Translations under genes and position numbers: made by a program | The notes under the pieces: model-generated | The model's input: the letters and a program-made list of their open reading frames with translations, nothing else | Database searches by the model: none | What the model was told of the DNA's origin: nothing | Part shown: piece by piece, positions 1 through 7,284 of the stretch | How positions within the stretch are numbered: position 1 is the stretch's first letter | Layout: each line of letters starts with the position of its first letter | Origin: Oscillospiraceae bacterium | GTDB lineage: Bacteria; Bacillota; Clostridia; Oscillospirales; Ruminococcaceae | Direction: 5' to 3' | Assembly: GCA_016303195.1 (NCBI GenBank) | Contig: JAEDMD010000082.1 | Span: forward strand, 1-8,133 | Length of the DNA: 8,133 nucleotides

Positions 1-1500
1 ACAGAACTTAACAACACCAAAAAAACTCTGGAGGCTTCCCATCCCAATGTCATTATCATCACCATCGACAACTACGATGAGATAATACAGAACGCAAAGG
101 AAAGCGAAAAAGCCCGTGCTACCCTCGAAACAGAACAGCTTATCGAGAGCTTCATGAGTACCACCAACGGCTTTATCAAGCGCACCTCCACCAATACCTT
201 CTTCGCTGTCCTCGAAAGCCGTCACCTTGACGCTATCATCAGCGAGAAATTCAAGATCCTGGATTCTGCACGAAAGATCAAGATCGACGGCAAGTATCCG
301 CTGACTTTTTCCATCGGTGTGGGCAGAGGTGCTGATTCCCTTGCGGAAAGCGAACGCATCGCAAGACAATGCCTTGATATGGCTCTCGGCCGTGGAGGAG
401 ATCAGGCTGTTGTAAAAACTGCCAACGGTTTCAGATTCTTCGGCGGTGTTTCAAAGGGCGTTGAAAAGCGCTCACGTGCTAAAACACGCATAATCGCCAA
501 CGCTTTGCAGGATCTGGTCGTGAATTCGGACAAGGTCTATATCATGGGCCACCGCTTCGGCGATCTCGATTCCGTAGGTGCTGCCTGCGGTCTTGCAGGT
601 GCTATCGGTCTACTCGGCAAGGAAGTCTATATAGCTGTTGACAGAACCAGAAATCTTGCCGCTAATCTCATCGACTTCGTTGAGGAAAAGACCAGTGAGG
701 AGCTTTTCATTACTCCCGAAGAAGCAGAAATGTCCATAGGTGCGGACGATCTGCTCATAATCGTTGATACCCACAACAAGGACTACATCGAAAGTCCTGC
801 CCTCTATGACAGGTCAAAGTCGGTCGTTGTTATAGACCACCACCGTAAAACTGTTAATTTCATCGACGATGCGGTTATCTTCCACCATGAACCATACGCT
901 TCATCTGCTTCGGAAATGGTAACGGAGATAATCCAGTATTTCAGATACGATTCGGATGAAAAGATACAGAGCTGTCATGCAGAAGCCCTCCTTGCAGGTA
1001 TCATGCTGGATACCAAGAATTTCGTTATGCGTACAGGCGTAAGAACTTTCGAGGCTGCCGCTTACCTGAAAAAAATGGGCGCTGATACAGTCGCTGTAAA
1101 ACTGCTTTTCTCCAATTCTATCGACTCATACAAGCGTAAGACCCAGATCGTGGCTTCGGCTAAGATACATAGGAACTGCGCTGTCACTTCCACTGACATC
1201 AGATCCGATGACATAAGGATAGTCGCTCCGCAGGCGGCTGACGAACTTCTCAGCATCACCGATGTTGAAGCATCATTCGTTATCTATAAAACAGGCGGAA
1301 CTGTCAATATCTCCGCCCGTTCACTCGGTGCGATAAACGTTCAGGTCATTATGGAAAAACTCGGCGGAGGCGGTCACCAGACAATGGCGGCGGCTCAGCC
1401 CGAAAATGTATCCATCGAAGAAGCATACAAAATGCTCATCAAAGCAATCGACGAATACCGTGCGGATAATCCCGCACAAAATACAGAAAGGACGTTATAA
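1..1500 (+). CDS. gdpP: GdpP-type cyclic-di-AMP phosphodiesterase, 5' end cut by the window
   Basis: This is the C-terminal 499 codons of a GdpP (YybT) family membrane phosphodiesterase, which hydrolyses c-di-AMP to pApA. The frame is open from base 1, so the ATG at 154 is internal and not the start. The missing part (about 150-180 residues by comparison with B. subtilis GdpP) should hold two membrane helices and most of the PAS domain. By window codon, the degenerate GGDEF domain covers about 15-140, with IDNYDE near the start and GRGGDQA near the end. The DHH domain follows, with metal-binding motifs GHRFGDLD (H184, D188, D190), DTH (256-258) and DHH (279-281). The DHHA1 domain carries GGGGH (455-459). 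All expected catalytic motifs are present, so the enzyme looks active. It lies 2 nt upstream of rplI, the usual Firmicute neighbour, and is surely cotranscribed with it. The family assignment is very secure; the exact substrate is inferred from the family. Confidence 0.96.
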   Translation, partial: TELNNTKKTLEASHPNVIIITIDNYDEIIQNAKESEKARATLETEQLIESFMSTTNGFIKRTSTNTFFAVLESRHLDAIISEKFKILDSARKIKIDGKYPLTFSIGVGRGADSLAESERIARQCLDMALGRGGDQAVVKTANGFRFFGGVSKGVEKRSRAKTRIIANALQDLVVNSDKVYIMGHRFGDLDSVGAACGLAGAIGLLGKEVYIAVDRTRNLAANLIDFVEEKTSEELFITPEEAEMSIGADDLLIIVDTHNKDYIESPALYDRSKSVVVIDHHRKTVNFIDDAVIFHHEPYASSASEMVTEIIQYFRYDSDEKIQSCHAEALLAGIMLDTKNFVMRTGVRTFEAAAYLKKMGADTVAVKLLFSNSIDSYKRKTQIVASAKIHRNCAVTSTDIRSDDIRIVAPQAADELLSITDVEASFVIYKTGGTVNISARSLGAINVQVIMEKLGGGGHQTMAAAQPENVSIEEAYKMLIKAIDEYRADNPAQNTERTL

Positions 1501-1502
1501 AT

Positions 1503-1949
1503 ATGAAAGTTATCTATTTACAGGATGTTAAAGGCTCAGGCAAAAAGGGCGAGATCAAGAATGTAGCAGACGGATTTGCAAGAAATATGCTCCTCCCAAA
1601 GGGACTGGCTGTTGAAGCAACTCCCGAAAACCTCAACAAGCTCAAGGGTCAGCAGGATTCCGCTCAGCACAAGATCGACATGGACGTTCAGACCGCTAAG
1701 GAAGCCGCTGCAAAGCTCAAGGGTCAGAAGATCATCATCAAGGCTAAGGCAGGTTCAAATGACAGACTTTTCGGCTCTGTTACTTCAGGCAATGTGGCTG
1801 ATGCCCTCAATGAACAGCTTGGCATAAAGGTTGACAAGAAGAAGATCACTCTCAGCACAGATATCAAGAATTTCGGCTCTTACACTGCCTCTATAAAGCT
1901 GTATAACGGCATTTCCGAGACTATCGACGTTGAAGTCGTTGAGGGCTGA
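1503..1949 (+). CDS. rplI: 50S ribosomal protein L9
   Basis: Full-length L9 of 148 residues, the normal family size. The N-terminal globular domain begins [18 protein letters not shown] and continues with the conserved segment [17 protein letters not shown] (about residues 20-36). A charged linking helix covers about 40-75. The C-terminal rRNA-binding domain includes DRLFGSVTS and the KVDKKKITL segment. L9 binds 23S rRNA near the base of the L1 stalk and helps keep the reading frame. The ATG at 1503 is preceded by an AAAGGA ribosome binding site at 1487-1492, inside the end of gdpP and 10 nt upstream. The gene sits between gdpP and dnaB with gaps of 2 and 7 nt, the classic gdpP-rplI-dnaB order of Firmicutes. 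Nothing is unusual in it. Confidence 0.98.
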   Translation: MKVIYLQDVKGSGKKGEIKNVADGFARNMLLPKGLAVEATPENLNKLKGQQDSAQHKIDMDVQTAKEAAAKLKGQKIIIKAKAGSNDRLFGSVTSGNVADALNEQLGIKVDKKKITLSTDIKNFGSYTASIKLYNGISETIDVEVVEG

Positions 1950-1956
1950 TATACCT

Positions 1957-3315
1957 ATGGACGAGAATAATTTTATCACCTCCGCCAGAGAGCTGCCGCA
2001 CAGCATCGAGGCGGAGCAGTCCGTTTTAGGAGCAATTATCGCCGATCCGTCCATTCTTCCGACGGTCATCGAGCTGATAAAGCCCGAATATTTTTACAGC
2101 GAACAGCACAGCGCCATCTATGGGATCATCCTGCGTATGTTCTCCACAGGCGCTCCAGTGGATATCGTCACGCTCCTCAATGAATCGGAAAAACTCCACA
2201 TCTTTGAATCCGCTTCCGAGGGCAGACGCTATCTTTCGGAGATCGCCGATCTGCTTCCGACTACTTCAAATATTGAAAGCTACTGCAAGATAGTTGCGGA
2301 TAAGTATTTCGTCAGAAGTCTCGGATATGTGGCAAGGAATATCCTCGAAGATATCCAGATGGGCGAGCATGACGCTTCCCTGCTTCTTGATGCGGCTGAA
2401 CAAAAGATCTACGACATCCGTCAGGGCCGTGATGTCCGTGGACTTATACCGCTGAAAGAGGCCATTGCAGAGGCTTATGACAGACTCGGCAAGATATCAG
2501 GCCCCGACAAGGAAAAATTCGTCGGCGCAAGAACAGGTTTCACGCTCCTCGACAGCATTACATCGGGTCTTAACAAGTCCGACCTTATCATCATTGCCGC
2601 CCGTCCCGGTATGGGTAAAACATCTTTCGCCATGAATATCGCCACAAACGTCGCAAGACGTGCGGAAAAGGAAGTTGTTACGTTCAACCTCGAAATGTCC
2701 AAGGAACAGCTTGCGACACGTATTCTTTCAACTGAGGCACTCGTGGACTCGAACTCTCTCCGTAACGGCAGAATCTCAGGCGATGACTGGGTAAAACTTG
2801 CTACAAGCGCAGGCTACCTCAGCACTCTGCCGCTTTTCATCGACGATACCGCAAGCATGACCGTTCAGCAGATGAAGGCAAAGCTCAGACGTACCAAGAA
2901 TCTGGGTCTGGTCATTATCGACTACCTCCAGCTTATGGAGTCAACTTCCCGTTCAGACAACCGTGTCGTTGTCATTTCCGAGATCACCCGTCAGCTCAAA
3001 GTTATGGCAAAGGAACTTAATGTGCCTGTTATCCTGCTTTCACAGCTTTCACGTGCTGTTGAGAGCCGTAACGATAAGCGTCCTATGCTGTCAGACCTCC
3101 GTGAATCTGGTTCTATCGAGCAGGATGCGGATATCGTTCTGTTCCTCTACCGTGAGGCATATTATAATAAGGAAAGTCAGCGTCCGAATATTTCGGAATG
3201 TATCGTTGCCAAGAACCGTCACGGTGAAACAGGTACGGTGGAGCTGGTTTGGGACGGTCAGTACACTCGTTTCTCAAATCCCGAATATAACGATGTTCCT
3301 GCGGATGTTCAGTAA
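1957..3315 (+). CDS. dnaB: Replicative DNA helicase DnaB (DnaC in Bacillus naming)
   Basis: Complete hexameric replicative helicase of 452 residues, which unwinds DNA 5'-3' at the fork. The N-terminal domain begins at about residue 10 with PHSIEAEQSVLGAII. The RecA-like motor carries the Walker A motif ARPGMGKTS (215-223, Lys221) and the Walker B strand LVIIDYLQLM (Asp322). These are followed by the conserved LSQLSRAVE and LSDLRESGSIEQDAD segments, and by KNRHGETGTV near the C-terminus, which holds the arginine-finger region. I chose the ATG at 1957 because GAGGG at 1941-1945 lies 11 nt upstream and the protein then begins MDENNF, just ahead of the conserved domain. A TTG at 1930 in the same frame would overlap rplI and has no good binding site. 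The motor motifs are contiguous, so there is no intein, although DnaB is a common intein host. It lies 7 nt after rplI and 3 nt before tilS, in the same operon. Confidence 0.97.
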   Translation: MDENNFITSARELPHSIEAEQSVLGAIIADPSILPTVIELIKPEYFYSEQHSAIYGIILRMFSTGAPVDIVTLLNESEKLHIFESASEGRRYLSEIADLLPTTSNIESYCKIVADKYFVRSLGYVARNILEDIQMGEHDASLLLDAAEQKIYDIRQGRDVRGLIPLKEAIAEAYDRLGKISGPDKEKFVGARTGFTLLDSITSGLNKSDLIIIAARPGMGKTSFAMNIATNVARRAEKEVVTFNLEMSKEQLATRILSTEALVDSNSLRNGRISGDDWVKLATSAGYLSTLPLFIDDTASMTVQQMKAKLRRTKNLGLVIIDYLQLMESTSRSDNRVVVISEITRQLKVMAKELNVPVILLSQLSRAVESRNDKRPMLSDLRESGSIEQDADIVLFLYREAYYNKESQRPNISECIVAKNRHGETGTVELVWDGQYTRFSNPEYNDVPADVQ

Positions 3316-3468
3316 GCTATGACAGAAAAAGTATTTGATCTGATAAAAAAAGAACATCTTCTAAGCGGCGGTGAAACTGTTGTTTGCGGTCTTTCGGGAG
3401 GCGCTGACAGCGTTGGCTTGCTCCTTGCATTGTATGAACTCCGTGACAGGCTGGATATCACCATCGAG

Positions 3469-3475
3469 GCTCCAT
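3469..3475 (+). other. Frameshift point in tilS
   Basis: In the first frame GCT CCA reads Ala-Pro and leads to a TGA nine codons later. If one of the two Cs at 3472-3473 is dropped, GCT CAT gives Ala-His, and the text becomes ITIEAHVNHCLRG, the expected second strand of the TilS ATPase core. A two-base loss (for example GTC reduced to C, giving Ala-Val-His) would also fit. There is no long homopolymer, no adjacent stop and no slippery heptamer, so programmed frameshifting is not supported. Confidence 0.8.
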
Positions 3476-4378
3476 GTCAACCATTGCCTTCGTGGCGATG
3501 AAAGCGACCGTGATGAGGAATTCTGCCGTCAGCTTTGTGAAAGGCTCGGTATCCCTTTCAGTTCGTTCAGAGTGGATGTGAAGGGATTTGCGAAGAAAAA
3601 CTCCCTTTCCGACGAGGAAGCCGCACGTAAACTCAGATATGGCGTTTTTGCCGAAAATTCGGAGAATAAACTTATTGCTACCGCTCATAATGCCAATGAC
3701 GATCTTGAAACTGTCATCCTCAACCTTGCCCGTGGCTCGGCTCTTAAAGGAATGGCAGGCATCCCCGTAAAACGTGGGAATATCATCCGCCCTCTCCTTG
3801 CGGTCAGCCGTCAGGAAATTGAGGATTTCCTCGCAGAACGCAGACAGGATTTCGTCACAGACAGCACTAATCTTTCCGATGATTACACCAGAAACAAGAT
3901 CCGTCACAGGATAATACCGCTGTTGCAGGAGGTTAACAGCTCCGTTATTGCGACATCCGTCCGCTCCATCAGCGCAATGCGGAGCGAAAATGAGTTCATC
4001 GAGGATAAGACCGACGAAGCGGAGCGAATTTGCAGATGCGGAAAAACATTCACGGGACTGGAGGATTTTCACCCCGTCATCAGGCGCAGATGCATTGCAA
4101 GGCTTCTTTCGGAGGAGGCTCTCCCCTACTCGGCGGACAGGCTCGCAACTGCCGACAATATCGCTGTAAACGGCGGAAAACTCAATATTTCGGGGAATAT
4201 ATACCTTGTCTCTGACGGACATACTCTGAAACTTGAAAATATTGTGAAAAATGCGGATGTTCAGCTTTTGGAAAAACCGCTGGTCATTGGTGAAAACTCG
4301 ATTTTCCCCGATATTGTGCTGGATTGTCAGATAGTTGAATGTGATGGTTTGAAGAAATTTCTTTCAGTTCACAGTTTA

Positions 4379-4410
4379 TTAACATTTTACGTGTTAGATT
4401 ATGATAAAAT
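4379..4410 (+). promoter_or_regulatory. Possible internal promoter ahead of ftsH
   Basis: An AT-rich patch inside the 3' part of tilS contains TTAACA (4379-4384) and, 15 bases later, TATGAT (4400-4405). This overlaps an extended -10-like TGATAAAAT (4402-4410). It lies about 260 bp before ftsH and could give this stress-related gene its own transcription. The spacing is short and the bases also encode a plausible TilS segment (LDYDKIVGRV), so this may be chance. Confidence 0.25.
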
Positions 4411-4654
4411 AGTAGGAAGAGTTGTTGTCCGTAACCGAAGATTCGGTGATAAGATTCAGCTCAAAGGCAGGAATTTCACTTCCTCCGTAAAAAAACTGAT
4501 AAATGAGAACGTGCCCGCAGGACAGAGAAGCGAACTTCACTTCATCGAGGACTCCGAAGGTACGGTCTTTGCCGAAAAAATAGGTATCGCCCAGCGTGTC
4601 GCTCCCGATGACCGCACTAAGCGGTATCTCATAATATCAGTAAAAAAATCAGAT

Positions 4655-4659
4655 AGGAG
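4655..4659 (+). promoter_or_regulatory. Ribosome binding site that fixes the ftsH TTG start
   Basis: AGGAG sits 8 nt before TTG 4668. The alternative in-frame GTG at 4659 overlaps this site itself, so it cannot be the start used with it. The site lies within the coding end of tilS. Confidence 0.75.
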
Positions 4660-4667
4660 TGGATCAT

Positions 4668-6629
4668 TTGACACCAAGAAAGAGTAAAGGCCTTTTCACT
4701 TACCTCCTCATTCTTCTGATCGCAATTTTTGGCATCTATTTTGTCAGCACAAGAATGAACGAAACTACCGAAAAGACCGATTACACCACGATCATTGGCT
4801 ATTTCGACGACTATGAGGTCTCCTACTATGAACTTGACCTCGGCACAGGTGAACTGAAATATCAGCTCAGGGGCGAGGATGTAAAAAAACGTTACAGCGT
4901 TCCTAATGTAAGCATCTTCCTTCAGGATACCGAAAATTACCGTATCGAATACAACAAGAAGTATCCCGACGATCCGCTGAAACAGGATTACATCAAGATC
5001 ACCGACAGAACATGGCTGTACTCGCTTATCCCTGTACTGCTCACCATCGTTCTCGGTATCGCTATCCTCTACTTCATGATGAAGCAGAGCGGCGGCGGCG
5101 GTAAGTATACCAACTTCGGCAAGGCTAACCTCAAAAACGGCGCAAGCGCAAGAAAGGCTACTTTCAAGGACGTTGCAGGCGCTGATGAGGAAAAGCAGGA
5201 GCTTGTGGAGATCGTTGACTACCTCAAGAACCCGAACAAATACAAGGAGATCGGCGCTAAAGTGCCAAAGGGCGTTCTTCTTTTAGGCCCTCCCGGTACA
5301 GGTAAAACTCTCCTCGCAAGAGCTGTTGCAGGCGAGGCAGGATGCCCGTTCTTCCCTATCTCAGGTTCTGATTTCGTTGAAATGTTCGTCGGTGTTGGCG
5401 CTTCACGTGTAAGAGACCTTTTTGAACAGGCCAAGAAACACTCGCCTTCCATCATCTTCATCGACGAGATCGATGCTGTCGGCCGTCACAGAGGCGCAGG
5501 TCTCGGCGGCGGACATGATGAACGTGAGCAGACCCTCAACCAGCTCCTCGTTGAAATGGACGGCTTTACAGGAAATGAGAGCGTTATCGTTATTGCGGCT
5601 ACCAACAGACGTGATATCCTCGATCCCGCACTTCTCCGTCCAGGCCGTTTCGACAGACAGATCGTTGTCGGCTACCCCGATGTAAAGGGCAGAGAGGAAA
5701 TACTCAAAGTCCATGCTAAAAACAAGCCTCTCGGCCCTGACGTTGACCTTAAAGTCATCGCTCAGACAACTCAGGGATTCACAGGTGCTGATCTGGAAAA
5801 TCTCCTCAATGAGGCCGCTCTCCTTGCGGCTCGTAATGAGAGAATGTCCATCACAGAAAATGATATCGAAGAAGCTACAATGAAGGTGATCGCAGGCCCT
5901 GAAAAGAAGTCCCGCATCGTTACCGACCGTGACAAGAAGATAACTGCTTATCACGAAGCAGGCCACGCTGTTGCGGCTTATAATCTCCCTACTCAGGATA
6001 AAGTCCATCAGGTCACTGTCATCCAGAGAGGTATGGCGGCAGGTCTTACTGTTACCCGTCCCGATACCGATGACAGCCACGTTACACGCAATAAGATGAG
6101 AGAAAGCATTGTAATGCTCCTCGGCGGCCGTGTTGCTGAAGAACTCTTTGTGGATGATATCTGCACAGGCGCTTCAAACGATATCGAACGTGCTACCAAG
6201 ACCGCAAGAAATATGGTCACAAAGTACGGTTTCTCAAAGAAGATCGGTACAGTGGTCTACGGCTCGGACAATGACGAGGTATTCCTCGGCAAGGATTACG
6301 GCCACACAAGAAATTACAGTGAAGCTGTTGCCGCTCAGATCGACGATGAGGTTCGCTCGATCATCGAAAAGGCTTACAGCGATTGTACTGAGATACTCAA
6401 GGCAAATGCAGATAAGATGCACTTCCTCGCTAAGTATCTCCTGAAATTTGAAAAGATCGACGGAGAGGATTTCGAGAAGCTCATGAAGGGCGAACTCAGT
6501 GAGGATATCCTCAATACACCCGATGAGTCTGAGGAAAAAACTGCTTTTGAAGATGAGGTTTCCGAAAAGTCTGAGGATGCTCTGCCACAGGAAACTGTAA
6601 GTCCTGCAAAGCCTGAAGAAACTGAATGA
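4668..6629 (+). CDS. ftsH: ATP-dependent zinc metalloprotease FtsH
   Basis: Membrane-anchored AAA+ protease of 653 residues that degrades misassembled membrane proteins and short-lived regulators. From the TTG start, helix 1 spans about residues 9-26. An extracytoplasmic domain covers about 27-115 and helix 2 about 117-138, followed by a Gly-rich linker. The AAA module has Walker A GPPGTGKT (207-214), pore loop FVG (240-242), Walker [10 protein letters not shown] (D266, E267) and the second region of homology with arginine fingers R324 and R327. The M41 protease has zinc motif HEAGH (429-433) with third ligand D505 in GASNDIERA. The C-terminal tail of about 35 residues is rich in Glu, Asp, Ser and Pro and probably disordered. 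All active-site residues are intact. The start is TTG 4668, decided by AGGAG at 4655-4659, and the first 20 nt overlap tilS. The hpt gene that lies between tilS and ftsH in B. subtilis is absent here. It is the last gene before the terminator. Confidence 0.98.
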   Translation: MTPRKSKGLFTYLLILLIAIFGIYFVSTRMNETTEKTDYTTIIGYFDDYEVSYYELDLGTGELKYQLRGEDVKKRYSVPNVSIFLQDTENYRIEYNKKYPDDPLKQDYIKITDRTWLYSLIPVLLTIVLGIAILYFMMKQSGGGGKYTNFGKANLKNGASARKATFKDVAGADEEKQELVEIVDYLKNPNKYKEIGAKVPKGVLLLGPPGTGKTLLARAVAGEAGCPFFPISGSDFVEMFVGVGASRVRDLFEQAKKHSPSIIFIDEIDAVGRHRGAGLGGGHDEREQTLNQLLVEMDGFTGNESVIVIAATNRRDILDPALLRPGRFDRQIVVGYPDVKGREEILKVHAKNKPLGPDVDLKVIAQTTQGFTGADLENLLNEAALLAARNERMSITENDIEEATMKVIAGPEKKSRIVTDRDKKITAYHEAGHAVAAYNLPTQDKVHQVTVIQRGMAAGLTVTRPDTDDSHVTRNKMRESIVMLLGGRVAEELFVDDICTGASNDIERATKTARNMVTKYGFSKKIGTVVYGSDNDEVFLGKDYGHTRNYSEAVAAQIDDEVRSIIEKAYSDCTEILKANADKMHFLAKYLLKFEKIDGEDFEKLMKGELSEDILNTPDESEEKTAFEDEVSEKSEDALPQETVSPAKPEETE

Positions 6630-6657
6630 TTCGCTGAATAAAGCGAAAAACATGAAT

Positions 6658-6690
6658 ATCCCGATGGTTTCTTCCATCGGGATTTCTTAT
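6658..6690 (+). terminator. Rho-independent terminator of the gdpP-ftsH operon
   Basis: The perfect 10-bp inverted repeat ATCCCGATGG (6658-6667) and CCATCGGGAT (6674-6683) surrounds a 6-base loop, TTTCTT. It is followed by the T-rich run TTTCTTAT. It starts 28 bases after the ftsH stop, where an operon terminator is expected. The U-tract is interrupted by a C, so it is good but not ideal. A smaller 6-bp hairpin, TTCGCT/AGCGAA (6630-6647), lies just before it. Confidence 0.88.
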
Positions 6691-6778
6691 ACTTGCCTTT
6701 TTCAGATCACAATACCGACACATATCTTAATTATTCTTAATTTTTGATTACAAAGGGTTTAATATTAGTTTAAAACCA
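6691..6778. other. AT-rich intergenic stretch upstream of the FHA-SEDS promoter
   Basis: No open frame of note is present. There is an 8-base direct repeat TCTTAATT at 6725-6732 and 6735-6742, one helical turn apart. An imperfect inverted repeat, GGTTTAA with TTAAAACC (6756-6777), follows, with one bulged A. Both lie upstream of the -35 box and could be UP-element-like or activator sites. In DNA this AT-rich they could equally be chance. Confidence 0.35.
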
Positions 6779-6807
6779 TTGAAGTCAGCGTTCGGGTGTG
6801 ATATAAT
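6779..6807 (+). promoter_or_regulatory. Sigma-A-type promoter for the FHA-SEDS operon
   Basis: TTGAAG (6779-6784) as the -35 box and a consensus TATAAT (6802-6807) as the -10 box are separated by exactly 17 bp. TG at 6799-6800 makes an extended -10. Transcription should begin near 6813-6815, giving a leader of about 50 nt before TTG 6865. Its position after the ftsH terminator fits a new transcription unit. Confidence 0.82.
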
Positions 6808-6851
6808 ATCCTTGCTCAGGATGTTTTTCAACTTTAACTTTTTCAGATAAT

Positions 6852-6857
6852 CGGAGG
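6852..6857 (+). promoter_or_regulatory. Ribosome binding site for the FHA gene
   Basis: CGGAGG lies 7 nt before TTG 6865. No ATG or GTG in this frame is better placed, so this site sets the TTG start. Confidence 0.8.
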
Positions 6858-6864
6858 TGTTCTT

Positions 6865-7284
6865 TTGAATTCTCTTAATCTTATCCTTTGCGCTGCTGCG
6901 GCTGCGGCTCTTGATCTGTGTACTCTGATACTCATTATCACCGCTTACTGCGAAAAGCGCTCAGCTACCAAAAACTGGGACTGGATAGCCAACTCCATGG
7001 AACTCACCGAACAGGGCATGGTCTATGAACTCGGATGTGACGAGATACTCATAGGCAGACACGCTTCTGCTGATATCCGTCTCCCCGATCTTTCAGTCTC
7101 ACGCTACCACGCTATGCTCACTGTCTCAAACGGCAGATGGACTATTACCGATATCGGCTCGAAATCCGGCGTTTTCGTTAACGGAAACCTCGTCCACGAA
7201 GCCGTTCTCCATGAAAATGACATAATCAAGCTCGGCAGCCGCCGCCTTGTTTTCAGACGAAGGAGGAATGACAATGTACGCTAA
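6865..7284 (+). CDS. Small membrane-anchored FHA-domain protein
   Basis: A 139-residue protein with one N-terminal hydrophobic helix (about residues 4-28, including a six-alanine run), a charged linker (about 29-55) and a C-terminal forkhead-associated domain (about 56-135). FHA domains bind phosphothreonine peptides. Visible FHA landmarks are IGR (R65), the SVSRYHA segment (S79, H82), WTITDIGS (92-99) and VNG (105-107). The usual STNGT turn here reads SKSGV (99-103), so the Asn that commonly helps hold the phosphopeptide is Ser101. The layout matches mycobacterial FhaB, which is also small, with one helix followed by an FHA domain. The TTG start is set by CGGAGG 7 nt upstream. The end overlaps the SEDS gene by 11 nt, implying translational coupling and a shared job. 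I infer that it recruits or senses a phosphorylated partner of a PASTA-type Ser/Thr kinase at the cell-wall machinery. The kinase is not in the window. Confidence 0.9.
   Translation: MNSLNLILCAAAAAALDLCTLILIITAYCEKRSATKNWDWIANSMELTEQGMVYELGCDEILIGRHASADIRLPDLSVSRYHAMLTVSNGRWTITDIGSKSGVFVNGNLVHEAVLHENDIIKLGSRRLVFRRRRNDNVR
7261..7266 (+). promoter_or_regulatory. Ribosome binding site that fixes the SEDS start
   Basis: AGGAGG within the end of the FHA gene is 7 nt before ATG 7274 but only 1 nt before the in-frame ATG 7268. The downstream ATG is therefore the likely start. Confidence 0.8.

Larger units (their letters stand above)
3319..4687 (+). pseudogene. tilS: tRNA(Ile)-lysidine synthetase TilS, interrupted by a frameshift
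   Basis: TilS uses ATP and lysine to convert the wobble cytidine of the CAU-anticodon tRNA-Ile to lysidine, so that it reads AUA; it is normally essential. Codons 1-51 (from ATG 3319) carry the PP-loop CGLSGGADS (SGGADS at 26-31), but this frame stops at TGA 3499-3501. The family sequence resumes in the +1 frame at 3473 with HVNHCLRGDESDRDEEFC. It continues through HNANDDLETVILNLARGS, a TRNKIRHRIIPLL segment and the TilS C-terminal domain (RNRRFGDKI and KKLINENVP) to TAA 4685-4687. Removing one C at 3472/3473 gives a full-length protein of about 455 residues that aligns cleanly with the family. Neither half alone would work, because the nucleotide site is only in the first. Both halves are well conserved and no other lesion is seen, so a sequencing or assembly error or a very recent mutation is likelier than old decay. 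No strong ribosome binding site is visible, so translation is probably coupled to dnaB, whose stop is 3 nt upstream. Confidence 0.9.

Noticed and set aside
1930..1956. Upstream TTG start that would extend DnaB by nine residues
   Set aside because: It lies inside rplI without a well-placed ribosome binding site, while ATG 1957 has GAGGG at a fitting distance.
1957..3315. Intein in DnaB
   Set aside because: Walker A, Walker B and downstream motifs are at normal spacing, and the 452-residue length is normal for DnaB.
3469..3501. Programmed ribosomal frameshift in tilS
   Set aside because: There is no slippery sequence or stop codon at the shift, the zero frame runs nine more codons, and no stimulatory structure is evident.
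3458..4222. Long antisense open frame of 254 codons over tilS
   Set aside because: It lies opposite a clear TilS coding sequence, shows no recognisable family, and is explained by codon bias leaving the opposite strand open.
5403..6080. Antisense open frame of 225 codons over ftsH
   Set aside because: It is a shadow of the highly conserved AAA and protease region of FtsH, with no plausible start context or known domain.
6630..6647. Small hairpin TTCGCT/AGCGAA directly after the ftsH stop
   Set aside because: It has only 6 bp, is AT-rich around the loop and has no T-run behind it. The stronger hairpin at 6658-6683 is the terminator.
6234..6677. Antisense open frame running through the terminator into ftsH
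   Set aside because: Its start lies within the terminator hairpin, and its sequence mirrors the FtsH C-terminal coding region.
7268..7270. Upstream ATG as the start of the SEDS gene
   Set aside because: It is only 1 nt from AGGAGG, too close for initiation; ATG 7274 is at the ideal distance.
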